DNA of 64,000 bases, taken from the NCBI GenBank assembly GCA_903813345.2, contig CAIIXF020000010.1, positions 13,089,181 to 13,153,180 of the forward strand. The letters run 5' to 3'. Below the pieces are notes generated by a model. That model worked only from the letters and a program-made list of their open reading frames with translations, was not told the DNA's origin and searched no databases. This document shows, in pieces, positions 36,774-47,800 of this stretch. Position 1 is the stretch's first letter. Each line of letters opens with the position of its first letter. Origin of the DNA: Owenia fusiformis (Eukaryota > Annelida > Polychaeta > Sabellida > Oweniidae). A program made the position numbers and the translations under genes.

Positions 36774-37970
36774 CAAGGGCGTTACAATACCCGGGAATTT
36801 ATCGGTTCGTGCAGTACTTGTTTGTGATAGCGCCCTCTGTAGGTCACTGTGCTTATAGCCTACATTAATACGGGGTAGGATATCGGGAATTCGGTCAGTT
36901 TCCATCCGTCGATTTCGCTATGAATTGAACCAAGTGTGACCACTTTATCCACTTAAACAATTTGATAATTGATTAAATCTTTAAACAAAATCGATAAACA
37001 CGTTATACACTTCCTATCTCCTTAGAAATTAGCATGTATTTATGGATTGTGTTTTCGAACAAGGCTCGACCCAAACCAATAGGGAAATCCTTATGCTAAT
37101 TAGTATGACGTCATATTTTCCTGGGAAATCCTAGATTTCAAAGCCTCAGTCTGTTATTGTGTCAAATGTAAACGCTCTTTTGCAGACAGAAAATTGACAG
37201 ATTAGCTTTTAACTTTCAGCTTTGATGTTTAAATATTCTGTATTTCTACCGGACTTCTTGCTGAATATCATATAATGTTATAACTTGACTTGGACCATTG
37301 CCTGATTGATCATTCTGAAATTTTGATTGTGACCGTATGATTGATTGGCGAGAAAAATAATTCCTATTGTTTTCCAGCGAAGTCAAAATGTTACAGCATG
37401 AGTTATAATGTCGAGTTTGCATCACGTTAAATTCTGCTAGTGATTAGAAGTCCATGCACAAGCATACACATAACTTGAGAGACAAACACACCCAGGCTCC
37501 AGGCCGTGGATGGAAATATAAAACTATTTAAGGCACAAACTGGTATTTAATAGACCGATATGTAGTGTCTGCCATGTATTGAAGGTAAACAATCTGCATT
37601 ATTAATGTTACTTCTATCAATACATGGATTGTGCAATGGAAAAGCAATGGCACAATCAAAAATGTGCATATCAATCGTGAATATCTCTCGGTTCAAAGCT
37701 TATTTTCAACAGAATCGTGTCAAAATATGTGTCTGAGTAACAGTTATACATTATAAGATCGCAAACTCTTACCAATTATCAGCCGAATGGCTCATTTTCA
37801 ACGAAATGTCCTTAAGACAACAGCCCTGGGTCGCGCCTGAGACCAAAAACTATTTCAAATAGCCCTCCCCTAATTATATTGGATAATCACATTTATGCGT
37901 GCGCGCGCAGCTCATCCACTGAACGAAACGCCACTTCCCGCTGAAATGACTGGGTATTGATCTTTCCCTT
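36774..37970. mobile_element. 1197-bp DNA transposon nested in the LINE, 8-bp target duplication
   Basis: Flanked by GGTCTCAT at 36766-36773 and 37971-37978. The RT reading resumes exactly across it (LMRP before, LKKL after), which confirms the boundaries. Ends share CAAGGG and AATACCC in inverted form, imperfectly. An 8-bp duplication fits hAT-type (or P-type) elements. No transposase frame, so non-autonomous. Confidence 0.85.
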
Positions 37971-38887
37971 GGTCTCATTAGCGAAGTTACTCTCGTGACA
38001 AGTTGATCAATATGGTCATTAAAGTTCAAATGTTGACCCAGAATTAGCCCCAAGTGCTTATGACTATTGCATGTTGGTATCATTTCATTTCCTAGATGTA
38101 AAGGGGGAGGTTCAATAACTAAGTTTCTAGTTCCCGTGAAAATCAAATCGGCGCTTTTTTGTGCTTTAAAAGTCATTTTCCAGGTATATGCCCATAAGGC
38201 AAGATTATCTAAGTCATTTTTAATGGGTTGGTGTACATGGATATTAATAAAATTCTCACTTTTCTCATAGGAGTTATAGACTGAAGTGTCATCTGCAAAA
38301 ATAAAGGTTTTTGAATGCAAATTATCAGGAAGATCATTCACATATAATAGAAAAAGCAGGGGTCCTAATACCGATCCTTGGGGAACTCTAGCATTTATGA
38401 CTAAATTGTTATGTAAATTATTTGGGTTGTTTGTATTGTCATTTGCATTTTCATTGGACCAATTCGAATAGCTATTATTCACTTTAACTTTTACTCTTCT
38501 GTTGGATAAATATGAAGTCATCAGTTTAATAAAGTTTTCCTGACAACCGTAACCTTTAAGTTTAAGTAGCAAAAGTTTGTGCGGAACTAGGTCAAAAGCT
38601 GACGTCAGGTCAAGGGAAACAGAGCGAACGTTTTGGCTATTGTCAATTTGAGCATGGATATCATGAACAATATTGATTAATTGGTTAACTGTACTGTGTT
38701 TCGGTAAAAAGCCACTCTGAAGTTTATAAATCAAGTTATTTTCTAAAAGAAATGATAAAAAGTTTTTATGTATAATTGTTTCAATTGCTTTTGAAAGGCT
38801 GCTTAAGAGGGTTACAGGTCTATAATTTGTAATCAAGCCTTTGTCACCCTTTTTGTAAAGGGGGGTTATAAATCCTTCTTTCCACAT
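37874..38887 (-). pseudogene. Reverse-transcriptase fragment of the LINE
   Basis: About 305 residues of RT starting WKEGFITPLYKKGDKG. The catalytic boxes are intact ([29 protein letters not shown]). The upstream part continues in another frame (38866-39135, NKIF...), a one-step frameshift near 38885. The downstream end reads into the nested transposon after TSLMRP (37971-37978), so the last residues of the frame are not RT. Confidence 0.85.
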
Positions 38888-39471
38888 ATCAGGAAAAATA
38901 TTTTATTAAAAAGCTCAGCAGTTGGTATTGCTAGAGATTTAGCACAGACTTTTAACATTTTGTTAGATATATTGTCAGGCCCATGTGCTTTAGAAATGTC
39001 AAGATCTTTTAAAATTTTAAATACTTCATCAGGAGTGGTTACGATTTCCTGAAAAATATGATGAGTTCTGGGTCTAAATATTGGAGAGTACTTCTCTGGA
39101 ATAGTAACAATGTTCTTGCTTACAAAGTATTTCATTAAAACGTTTGCTTTATCAGAGCTCGTGGCTGCTGATAAGTTGGAATTAGGGTCAAATAAAACCG
39201 GAATTGATGTAACTTGATTTTTTCCAAGTAAGTCGCGAATTAAAGACCAGTAGTCAACCGAATTTTTGGAAATGTTCTCAATTTTTTTCCCGAATTTTTA
39301 ATTCATGTTCAGATTTTGCTTCCGAAATCAATTTGTTCACTTTCTTACTTTGAATTTTAGGTCAAAATGTTAGTGGATTTATAGTTATGGTGAAGTTTGT
39401 TTCTTTTGTAAATCTCATTTTTGATGTTATTGGAAAACCAAGGTTGATCATCATACCTGTTTGAAATAGTC

Positions 39472-40740
39472 TTATGAGATACATGTGGCATTATTGACAT
39501 TGTTGGTCAAAATAAAATCCCAATTAGTTTCTGAAATTTTTTGGATCAGAAAATCAGAGTATTCTGTTTTAAAATGCCATAAGGTTTTCTTAATTGAGGG
39601 TTCTCTTGGATTTTTTTTGCTGACAATCGTACAGTGATCTGAGTTTCCAATTGGCGGGTCAACACTAACAGATAGAAGATGATCAGAGTCGGTTATTAAA
39701 AGGTCAATGCATGATTTAGAAACATTTGTAATCCGTGTAGGTTCATTTACCAACTGATGTAGTCCTAGGTCAAGTAAAATATTATTTAATTCCGAGCCAG
39801 CTAAGTTGTCAATATCGTTGTTATACCAAATTTTATTTCTGGCATTGAAGTCTCCATTTAAGATTACATCATCTGTTGGTAGCAAAAGCACTTGAGAAAT
39901 GTTTAACTTTAAAGAATCTAAGTAAAGTCTAGTTGCATCTGCTGACATTGATGGTGAGCGGTAGAAGAAACCATACATAAAAACTTTATGTTGAGCCTTA
40001 ACCTCTACCCAACAATTTGCTAAATCTTGAGACATAAAAGTTTCACATACTTTAGCCTCGATGCTATCATGTGACCATAACAATAGACCTCTTCCCTCAT
40101 TTGAAGTATACTTAGGTTTACCATATCCTCTTATGAAAAAATCTTTTGAGTTCAAATCTTCATCAGTGACATTGCCTGATTCACAAAGTGCTATTAGATG
40201 AAAGTCACCATTTAATGCAAAATCTTTTAAAAAAGCTAACCTTGTCAGAGAATCTGCCTTCACACTATTTATGCTTGTGAATAGTATTTTCAAATCATCA
40301 ACTGGACCTGGGTTTCTTTCTATATCCCCACATAGCAAAAGTAACAACCTGCCAATATGGCCTGGGTTGTGAAAAATTAATGACATACCTGGAATGCAAG
40401 TTAGAGTCACTAAAAATACAACAATTTTCACAAATATCAGTGTGACGTTGCGATGCAACTTTACTAGGTTCCTTATAATACTGAGAAGCAACCATGTTAA
40501 CAGGCAAATATATGTGATTTCGCATAAGAGTACAATGGCAAATGCTAAAGACTTCAAAAGTATACGAATGTTAGTGAAAGGTAAAATCCATAACCCTCCA
40601 CAGATTAGTAAGAGGGTTAATAACAGAAGGTATTCATAAACGTTATCTCTGGAACAGGACTTTTGTTTGATGTTTAATGAGATTACCACATTATTAAAAA
40701 GTCCTACTGCTGTCCTCCAAGACTCTAAACTAACAGGCAT
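39472..40740 (-). CDS. LINE ORF: membrane-segment leader, 2A motif, endonuclease (EEP) domain
   Basis: 422 residues, open. Residues about 36-58, 60-90 and 98-122 are strongly hydrophobic, which suggests two to four membrane passes. Residues 134-146 end in the 2A-type motif GDIERNPGP (138-146). From about 148 an endonuclease/exonuclease/phosphatase domain of the type found in APE non-LTR elements follows: LKILFTSINSVKADS, ALCESGN, YGFFYRSPS, LNGDFNARNKIW, IDLLITDSD and GNSDHCTIV (the last with the catalytic SDH). The ATG overlaps the stop of the preceding ORF as TAATG. By known 2A action, translation would release a membrane leader and a separate endonuclease-RT protein. Downstream RT is frameshifted here, so this copy is probably dead. 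Confidence 0.8.
   Translation of the reverse strand: MPVSLESWRTAVGLFNNVVISLNIKQKSCSRDNVYEYLLLLTLLLICGGLWILPFTNIRILLKSLAFAIVLLCEITYICLLTWLLLSIIRNLVKLHRNVTLIFVKIVVFLVTLTCIPGMSLIFHNPGHIGRLLLLLCGDIERNPGPVDDLKILFTSINSVKADSLTRLAFLKDFALNGDFHLIALCESGNVTDEDLNSKDFFIRGYGKPKYTSNEGRGLLLWSHDSIEAKVCETFMSQDLANCWVEVKAQHKVFMYGFFYRSPSMSADATRLYLDSLKLNISQVLLLPTDDVILNGDFNARNKIWYNNDIDNLAGSELNNILLDLGLHQLVNEPTRITNVSKSCIDLLITDSDHLLSVSVDPPIGNSDHCTIVSKKNPREPSIKKTLWHFKTEYSDFLIQKISETNWDFILTNNVNNATCIS
40303..40329 (-). other. 2A-type ribosome-skipping motif
   Basis: Encodes GDIERNPGP, which fits the consensus D-[VI]-E-x-N-P-G-P, preceded by a leucine-rich stretch (RLLLLLC) as in active 2A sequences. Separation would occur between the last Gly and Pro (residues 145/146 of the ORF). 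Confidence 0.9.
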
Positions 40741-40946
40741 TAGCCTATCCCCACTTTTGCAGGATGATCACTAACACATAAAATAATATCAAAAAGTATG
40801 CAAGCAATTAACATCAATGGCCCATAGAACTCACAGTTTACCCATTTTAAGCTAGTATCATATTCAGAATGCATATTTGCAAACTGCGACACAAAACACA
40901 TGAAAGAGAAAAAAAACTCTAATTGTGTCCTGTATGAAGCTTGCAA
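40740..40946 (-). CDS. Small hydrophobic ORF ahead of the LINE endonuclease ORF
   Basis: 68 residues with two hydrophobic stretches (EFFFSFMCFVSQF and GPLMLIACILFDIILCV). Its TAA stop shares bases with the next ATG (TAATG). No zinc-knuckle or esterase motif of a usual LINE ORF1 is seen, so it may be only a remnant or leader. Confidence 0.35.
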   Translation of the reverse strand: MQASYRTQLEFFFSFMCFVSQFANMHSEYDTSLKWVNCEFYGPLMLIACILFDIILCVSDHPAKVGIG

Positions 40947-41650
40947 GGAGCATTTGTAATATCATGGTTTCATGTGGATGGGAAAGATACTGGCCAAATC
41001 AACGCAATTATAAATAGGAAAGTTAAAAGTGATAACTTGGCAAAATACGTTCATACAATAAATTGACAAGAATGTTCATACAATTTTACATGCACAGTTG
41101 CCCGCGATGCCCTCACTGTATCTCCAATACATCTGTATTTTCACTCTTTTATATACAAATTTAAGACATTTTAATGTAATATATCCATTTCGCAAACAAA
41201 CAAATGTATCCAAAATACAATTATACATAAGATTTATTGTTAGAATTGCAGTACAAAAATATGTAGCTCTAGAATATACATGTAATATATTGACATTATT
41301 TTCTCCTTCACCCAAATCAAAGAAAATGATTTTGTTAGAAATATTTCCCTAAAACCAGCTTGTGAAACGTATTTTTATTGTGCCCGTGGTGCACGCAGCG
41401 CACTCACTCTAAGTCAGTGTCTAATATGATATTTAGTATTTAAAATACAGCACTTGAGTGTTACATATAAAAACACGACATATTTGCTCCCATTACTCAT
41501 TCTCTATAATGTACTCATCAGGTCCTGAGGGTGAGCTTTATCCTACCATACAACCGAATGATTATGTCTGTTTATGAACTTTTCTTGTCTTTTTGGCCCA
41601 GCTTGTTTTTTTAATTTGATTATATTTCCTGAGCTGACATAAACGTCCAG

Positions 41651-41807
41651 TTACTCTATAGAATTCGATTCATCATCGGCTTCTATCCCCGATTCTGCCA
41701 GTGACAGAGACCCTATGCCGATGTCCCCTGCGATAAATTGCCTGAGGTAATTCGTAATTTCTTTATGTCCAAAGCGCTTGGCGTCATCCATCGGCGTAAA
41801 GTCCCAT
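41651..41807 (-). CDS. GLS: Glutaminase alternative terminal exon, distal
   Basis: Acceptor TTCCAG, same phase as the proximal exon. Codes for 51 residues starting [17 protein letters not shown], then a Ser/Glu/Asp-rich tail ending NSIE. It completes the last ankyrin helix (human counterpart begins WNNTPMDEA). A possible poly(A) signal ATTAAA lies at 41610-41615 (minus strand). Confidence 0.82.
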
Positions 41808-44800
41808 CTGGAAGTACACGAGGCGAAGTGTGAAACTATATGATCTTTTTGTTGTCCAGTATATTAACAATGATTGTTTTTATTTAAGGTTAAGAAGAAT
41901 CGATGGTGATACATACATGTACACCATATTAATCCAAAACACGCACAACGTATCACACTTTATTCTGACAGGACCACAGATTGAACAAGATCTTTTAGAG
42001 ATGTCTTGTTTTCAGAACGTTCATTCTGCCCGGGTTTGTATTTCCAGAAGTACTCCTCGACTTCACTTTGTTGAAATTTCTTAGCGTCGTCCGATGGAGT
42101 AAAGCCCCACCTATGTATAAATATGGAGCCTTCTCCAGTCCAAGTATGGCAACTATTTATATAACGATCGCGTGTTTTCATTTCATAATATTATTCCAAA
42201 TAATCTTCAAGCCAAAGTGTGTTAAATTTAAGAAAGGATATTGAGAGGTGCAGTATCATTCTCAGGAGATGATCCGGGCTACTTTTGATTTTAGTGAAGT
42301 TATTTTCAAAGAACGTTAGATTCAAACCAAAACGTTAGATAAAAATTATAAAAGACAACTCACCTACTAACTAACATTAATGAAAAATATAGGCAAATAA
42401 AGCACCATACCTGTCTTTTGGGTCAACTGGGACTTTACATTTTTCTAGAAGAAACTGGACAACATTTAGCCTCCCCTCTGCTGCCGCAAGATGCAACGCC
42501 GTACGACCATCATAGTCTCCTTCAGTAAGGTCCATTCCAGAAAGTGCAAATCTAAAACACATTTACATCCATTAAAAGACAGGAATAAAACCCAACAATG
42601 ACCATTCCGTATGAAAATAGGACAAATCAAAAGCTAATGCGGTTAACCTGCATTGTTCTGATGGTAATTAACATTTATCTACCTCCTCACGGCAGATAGG
42701 TCTCCATTTGAGGCAGCAAAAAGCAAGGCAACAATGGAATTGGCCGAGACATCTCCTTTCCTCACTCGGGGGTCCATCTTCTTGGTAGTGTGCTTCAGGT
42801 TGTCATAGTTATGGAAGCTAAACTTGTCAATCAGTTCCTGCATAGGACAAAAAATATGCCAATAACGGGACTGAAAACAATTTCACTACAGGGAATATAG
42901 GTCAACAGAAAGATTGTACTACTCTGTTCTAGTCGCTTGTCTATAAAGAGAAAACATACACCAAACAGAACACCGAACACTACCGCCATCTTTAAGTCGA
43001 TCCAGTATCTATCAAAGACAACACATTGCTGACAACTAATGGGTAGTTCAAACTTTTGTGTTCTGTTCCGTCATGCATTCCGGACAAGAACATTGACATT
43101 ATTTTTCGTAAAATAAATCAAAAGACCTAATACATCTTCAGTAGATGCTGAAAACATATGAAAATATAATCATGTCACTGTATCGTGCCATATAAAATTA
43201 AAGGAATGTACGTTTTAGAGTATGATGCACTGGCTCCGTTTTACTCCTAGCATGAAGGTTACCAGCAAATGAACGACTATATTACTCACCTCACAAAACT
43301 GGATCCCTCTGTTGCTGTTGCCGTGCTTGTCCAGGGGAGGAGACCAGGTACAAATGCCCATTAGGTTAGGAATAACCAATAGGACTGCCCCAGCTACTCC
43401 CGATTTTGCTGGTAAGCCGACCTGTAAGAGAACGAACCACATACTGTATAGCTACATATAATTACTTCTTTGAATCGTCATTCTGTTTCTTGTATTATTA
43501 TAGGCTGAAATGTATTTAAGGTTTGTGCATAAAGTTGTTCACATAGGGAAGATATACTCTGCGAAGTTGAAAGATCTTAGTTGACTTAATTAAGAGATAC
43601 ATGTGTCTATAGGCTACCCTATACTGTATAGTATATTTTCTAAAAGAATATGCATGGGAAAGACTTTATTGGCAGATTGGTTGCGATTCTACAAAGGTAG
43701 GCCTATATGTATATTATAAACTTAAATCTAATAGTGTCGTGATTATACTTACGTGGAAGGCAAATTGACCAGAATAGTCATACATTCCACATGAATACAT
43801 AAGCGAAAGTGTGTTCCTGACAGCGTCTCCTGAGAGGACTTTTTCTCCTGTAATGGGACAAATCCCCCCGTTGGCTAAAGTGGCCGCTATAACAGCTCCA
43901 GACTCCGCTGTTATCTCGATTGAACACAGCTGTAATGAAGAGGCGTCTTACAAACAGATCTCTCAAAATAATCAAGTAAGGGGGAAGTTTTGAAATTGAT
44001 GCCAATAAAAATGAAAATCATAAAAAAGTAAAATAAAATGTTTAGTAATCATGCTTGATCAGCTTGATAATAATCATTAAGCATCTTGATTTCCCTAAGA
44101 TTTAACAGGCAGCTTTAGTGCGTGGAAATATATTAAGGTAAAATCATGGACAAATATTCGCGAATCGCGTTCTCTTCACGAAAAAAAAACGGTTTGACTG
44201 GAACTAAATATTTGTGCAAACTGTGAAAATCGTGTTATGATGATTACCTTATCCAAATTTAAGATTTTTTCTAATTCTGCACTACCCTCAACTTTTCGAT
44301 TACACTAATTCGATTTATATTCCGTTGTTATGTGGCTGCTAGGCAAAATCATTGTCAAAAAGTATGTTGTAACAATACCAAGTCAAGCCTCTAACTATTT
44401 TCTTACTAAACCACCGATTTCTATTTTATATCTTCAAATACGAAACAAGTTGAAATTGAAATTGTTGATCATTCAATTATGCGTTCCATTGATTTCAATG
44501 GGTTTTCGCAATACTCGCTAACTCGACATTTTAGTTCAAGAAAAGCTTTTACATTGATTTTAATCTGCTTAAAAGATAATAGATGATTCTTTTAGGAAAT
44601 ATAGCATTTTTGGCGCCAAAAATAATTTCGATAAGAAAATGAACAATTTTTCACAAAATGTCAAAAATGTTCACCCCTATATCACGTTCACCTCGATTTG
44701 ACCTTTGGTACCCTACTTCTTCTGAAAAACAACACTTTTCTGCAGAGTTAATTGAATTTTACAACAATACTAATATTATTAGTACAAATGTTCCATTCCC

Positions 44801-47800
44801 TTGCGATTCAGTGTTATAAAAAAGGTTGAAAACATTAAAGGCAATGGTGAGTTAGAGAGACGAATTGGGTTGAAAGTAATTACCGCTCTAGAAATTAGCT
44901 CAGATTTCATGTCCAGGCTATTTTCTAAAAGGTCAATCGTTTTGACATCTTAATAATAATGCATTTATTTCTTTAATTTTATATTAAATCCATCATTCAG
45001 ATATGATAAAAAAGGTAACTTCTTTTTGAATATTGCTTGAAGTATTTTTTGGAATGATTAAATAGTTAATAGAGAGGTTGGGTTAAGCGTTTGAGGGAAC
45101 ATGATAATATAAAGACACCCATCTATGTATATTAAGACAACCAGGAATTGAAGTCCCACTATCAATTGTTTTAAACCACATTTGCTCTGATTCATCGACC
45201 GGGCGCCGGCCGATGAATCAGAGGCAATGTGACTTGGGCTTAAGTAACATTATTTAATTAGCATTAAACATGTTAAACATGATTTCTTCATTTAACAATT
45301 AGAATCTGTAAATATCTAATATATAACCTTTGGAAATGTTATTAATGAACTGTCACCAAACAGAAGAGTATTCAAAACTTTGTTATCATGTCAATTATGA
45401 ATTGAAATAATAGGATTATTTAGTAAGAAAATTATTACAGAGAGATTTCGCAACTCAGTTATAGTATATGTATTATTCCCGTATAGCATATAACAAGAGG
45501 GATTAACTCCAGAGTTCAAATATGACATACGCTTATAATGTAAACCTGTATTGAGATGACACCTCTGATTGGTCCAAATCGATAAACAAAAATGGCGGAT
45601 TCAAAATTTTCTAGCAACGCTTCGGATAATGATAACGTTGATTCCTGGCACAGCTTGGTTTTTCACATCAAGATAAAGAAATATGTAAGGAATATGCTTA
45701 CATCGATTAAAACATTACGACAACGCGTTATATTCGAAAATTAACTGGTGAGAATTTGCACAAACGAAGGTGGTACGCAAGAGACGTAATACTTCGGTCA
45801 GTCAAAAAGTTCTGTTTATTTATCTCTAACTATGTCATTTTGAGGATTTACTTCTTGATATTTGGTACATCTATAGAACATATATTTGTGCAACTATTGG
45901 CTAAATATTGTATCTCAACTATGATTGGTTATTGAATTATGGTTGCTATGGTAACAGAATTGCGGGGTACACGGTTCAGCTAAAAAACGTCATATTTTTA
46001 ATGTCACATTAATTTCATTTGGCATCAATTAATTGAACAGATTTTCATGTTAAAATATCAGATTTTGCAAATTGACAGTTTTTGATGCCAATTCTATTGT
46101 CTTGAAGACATCACAGTCAAGGAAATATTCAATTGTGACAATTTTCAGCTGACATAGATGATTTTTTGGATGAAAAGATGAAAAAGTGAAAAGGGGATTT
46201 TGAGAAAAAATCATGTCAAATATTGATTCTCCTAGCAAGTTGTTAAAGTGGAAGCAAAGAAACTTGATACAGTATATGGTAGAAAACAGGAAAACACTAC
46301 AAGAGACATATCCACTTGTTAAAGGTGATTTTGGACAGGATGCTCCAAGACATAATACTGTCCGTAGATGGTACAATGACTTCTTGTCTGGAAAAGGGAT
46401 AAACTGTCTGATTCAGCACGGACTGGCTGGCCCAAGAGTTCTGTGAATGAGGACAATGCTGAGAAAATACAAGAGTTGATTGAGCAAGATAGGCACATTT
46501 CACTGGATGAGATTAGTTCCATTCTGAATATTTCTCATGACTCTTGCCATACAATCATCGCTAAAGTATTGAAAAAGTGTTATGTAGCCTCAAAATGGGT
46601 TCCTAGATTCCCCACTCAGGAACAGAAGCAATAAAGAATTGATGTCTTGAGGCAGTTTCTTGACGAATATGGACAATGCTCATCCCCTTACAAGTAATGT
46701 TGCCAAGACTGCCTTAGAAGACCTCCAATGGAGCAGGATTCCACAAGCACCATACTCCCCATACACATCTCCATGTGACTTTTACCTCTTCAGCAATCTA
46801 ATGAGGGGTCTTCGGGGGATCCGGTTTGATTCCGATGAGGCTCTGCGGGCAGCCGTGCGCAAACGTTTAAATGAATTGTCGGCTGGTGGTTAAAGGTGTC
46901 TTCAGAGACTGGGTAGAAAGGCACAGAAAGGTCATTGCTGCAGGAGGCGACTATTTTGAAGGCTAAATAACTCAATTAAACTTAGATATGACATCCGGGA
47001 CTTAGATAAAAAGGAGTTTTTAAATATTGAGACAGTTTAAAGTATATTTCATGTAATATAACAGTGTATGAAAATCAATAAAATTGGGTTGAACCGAGTA
47101 CATCGCCCTTCTGTTACCATAGCAACCATTATTCAGTAACCAATGATGGTTGAGATACAATGTTTAGTCAATATTAGCACAAATGTATGTTCTATAGATG
47201 TACCAAATATCAAGAAATAATACCTCAAAATGACAAAGTTAGAGATAAATAAACAGAACTTTTTGACTGACCTAAGTATGTCAGTCATCGCAAGAGCTCT
47301 GGGGGTTTCGCCCTCTTGCATATACATGTATCTTGTGAAGCGTTTGATTACGTCATCATTTAATGCGTGCGTAGCTCCATACGTCCGTATGGGTATAGAT
47401 GACGATTTATAAGAATACATTGGATTCCCGTATATTATAAGTGAGTTGAGAAATCTCTCTAGTGGCCCTTCTTTACGAGTTTGGGCCTGACATACCATGA
47501 AATAAAGTTCTAAAGTTTCCACCAGATCCAAACCTTCAGGAAAACAACCATGTTCCTTCATGTAATAGCCTACATGTAGGGCAAAGTTCCTGTCAGCTGT
47601 CGCCCTCTCACTAAGGTAGGTCGAATTGCTGAATCCAGTGTACCCCCGCCCGCAAGAAGGCTGTACATTGATTGTGTTTAGATGAAAAAAGAAAAGTGCA
47701 CAATGAGTTAGGAGTGGGGATTGCTTGTGCGTACCGAGTGCGACTCACCATGAAGTAAAACTCAAGGGTTTCTACCATGTCTTCGCCTTCAGGAAAACAT

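Larger units (their letters stand above)
36130..40946 (-). mobile_element. Non-LTR retrotransposon (Jockey superfamily, CR1/L2-like), decayed and nested
   Basis: On the minus strand, in order: a 68-residue hydrophobic ORF (40740-40946), an endonuclease ORF (39472-40740), reverse transcriptase in shifted frames (38866-39135, 37874-38887), and a C-terminal RT segment (36420-36905) with a final RRSTILNGIRIWNNL-like block near 36330. RT boxes seen: [49 protein letters not shown] and FADDTS. At least two frameshifts and a 1.2 kb nested insertion make it inactive. It lies downstream of the glutaminase gene, in the same orientation. The family call rests on RT and endonuclease style only. Confidence 0.85.

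Noticed and set aside
36838-36905. Start of the frame METDRIPDILPR as a separate gene
   Set aside because: The first part lies in the nested transposon; only the part from LMRPLKKL on is reverse transcriptase of the LINE.
40394-40639. 81-residue plus-strand frame
   Set aside because: Complement of the hydrophobic leader of the LINE ORF.
46213-46446. Independent host gene encoding a helix-turn-helix protein
   Set aside because: It lies inside mariner inverted repeats and continues, with breaks, into mariner transposase blocks.
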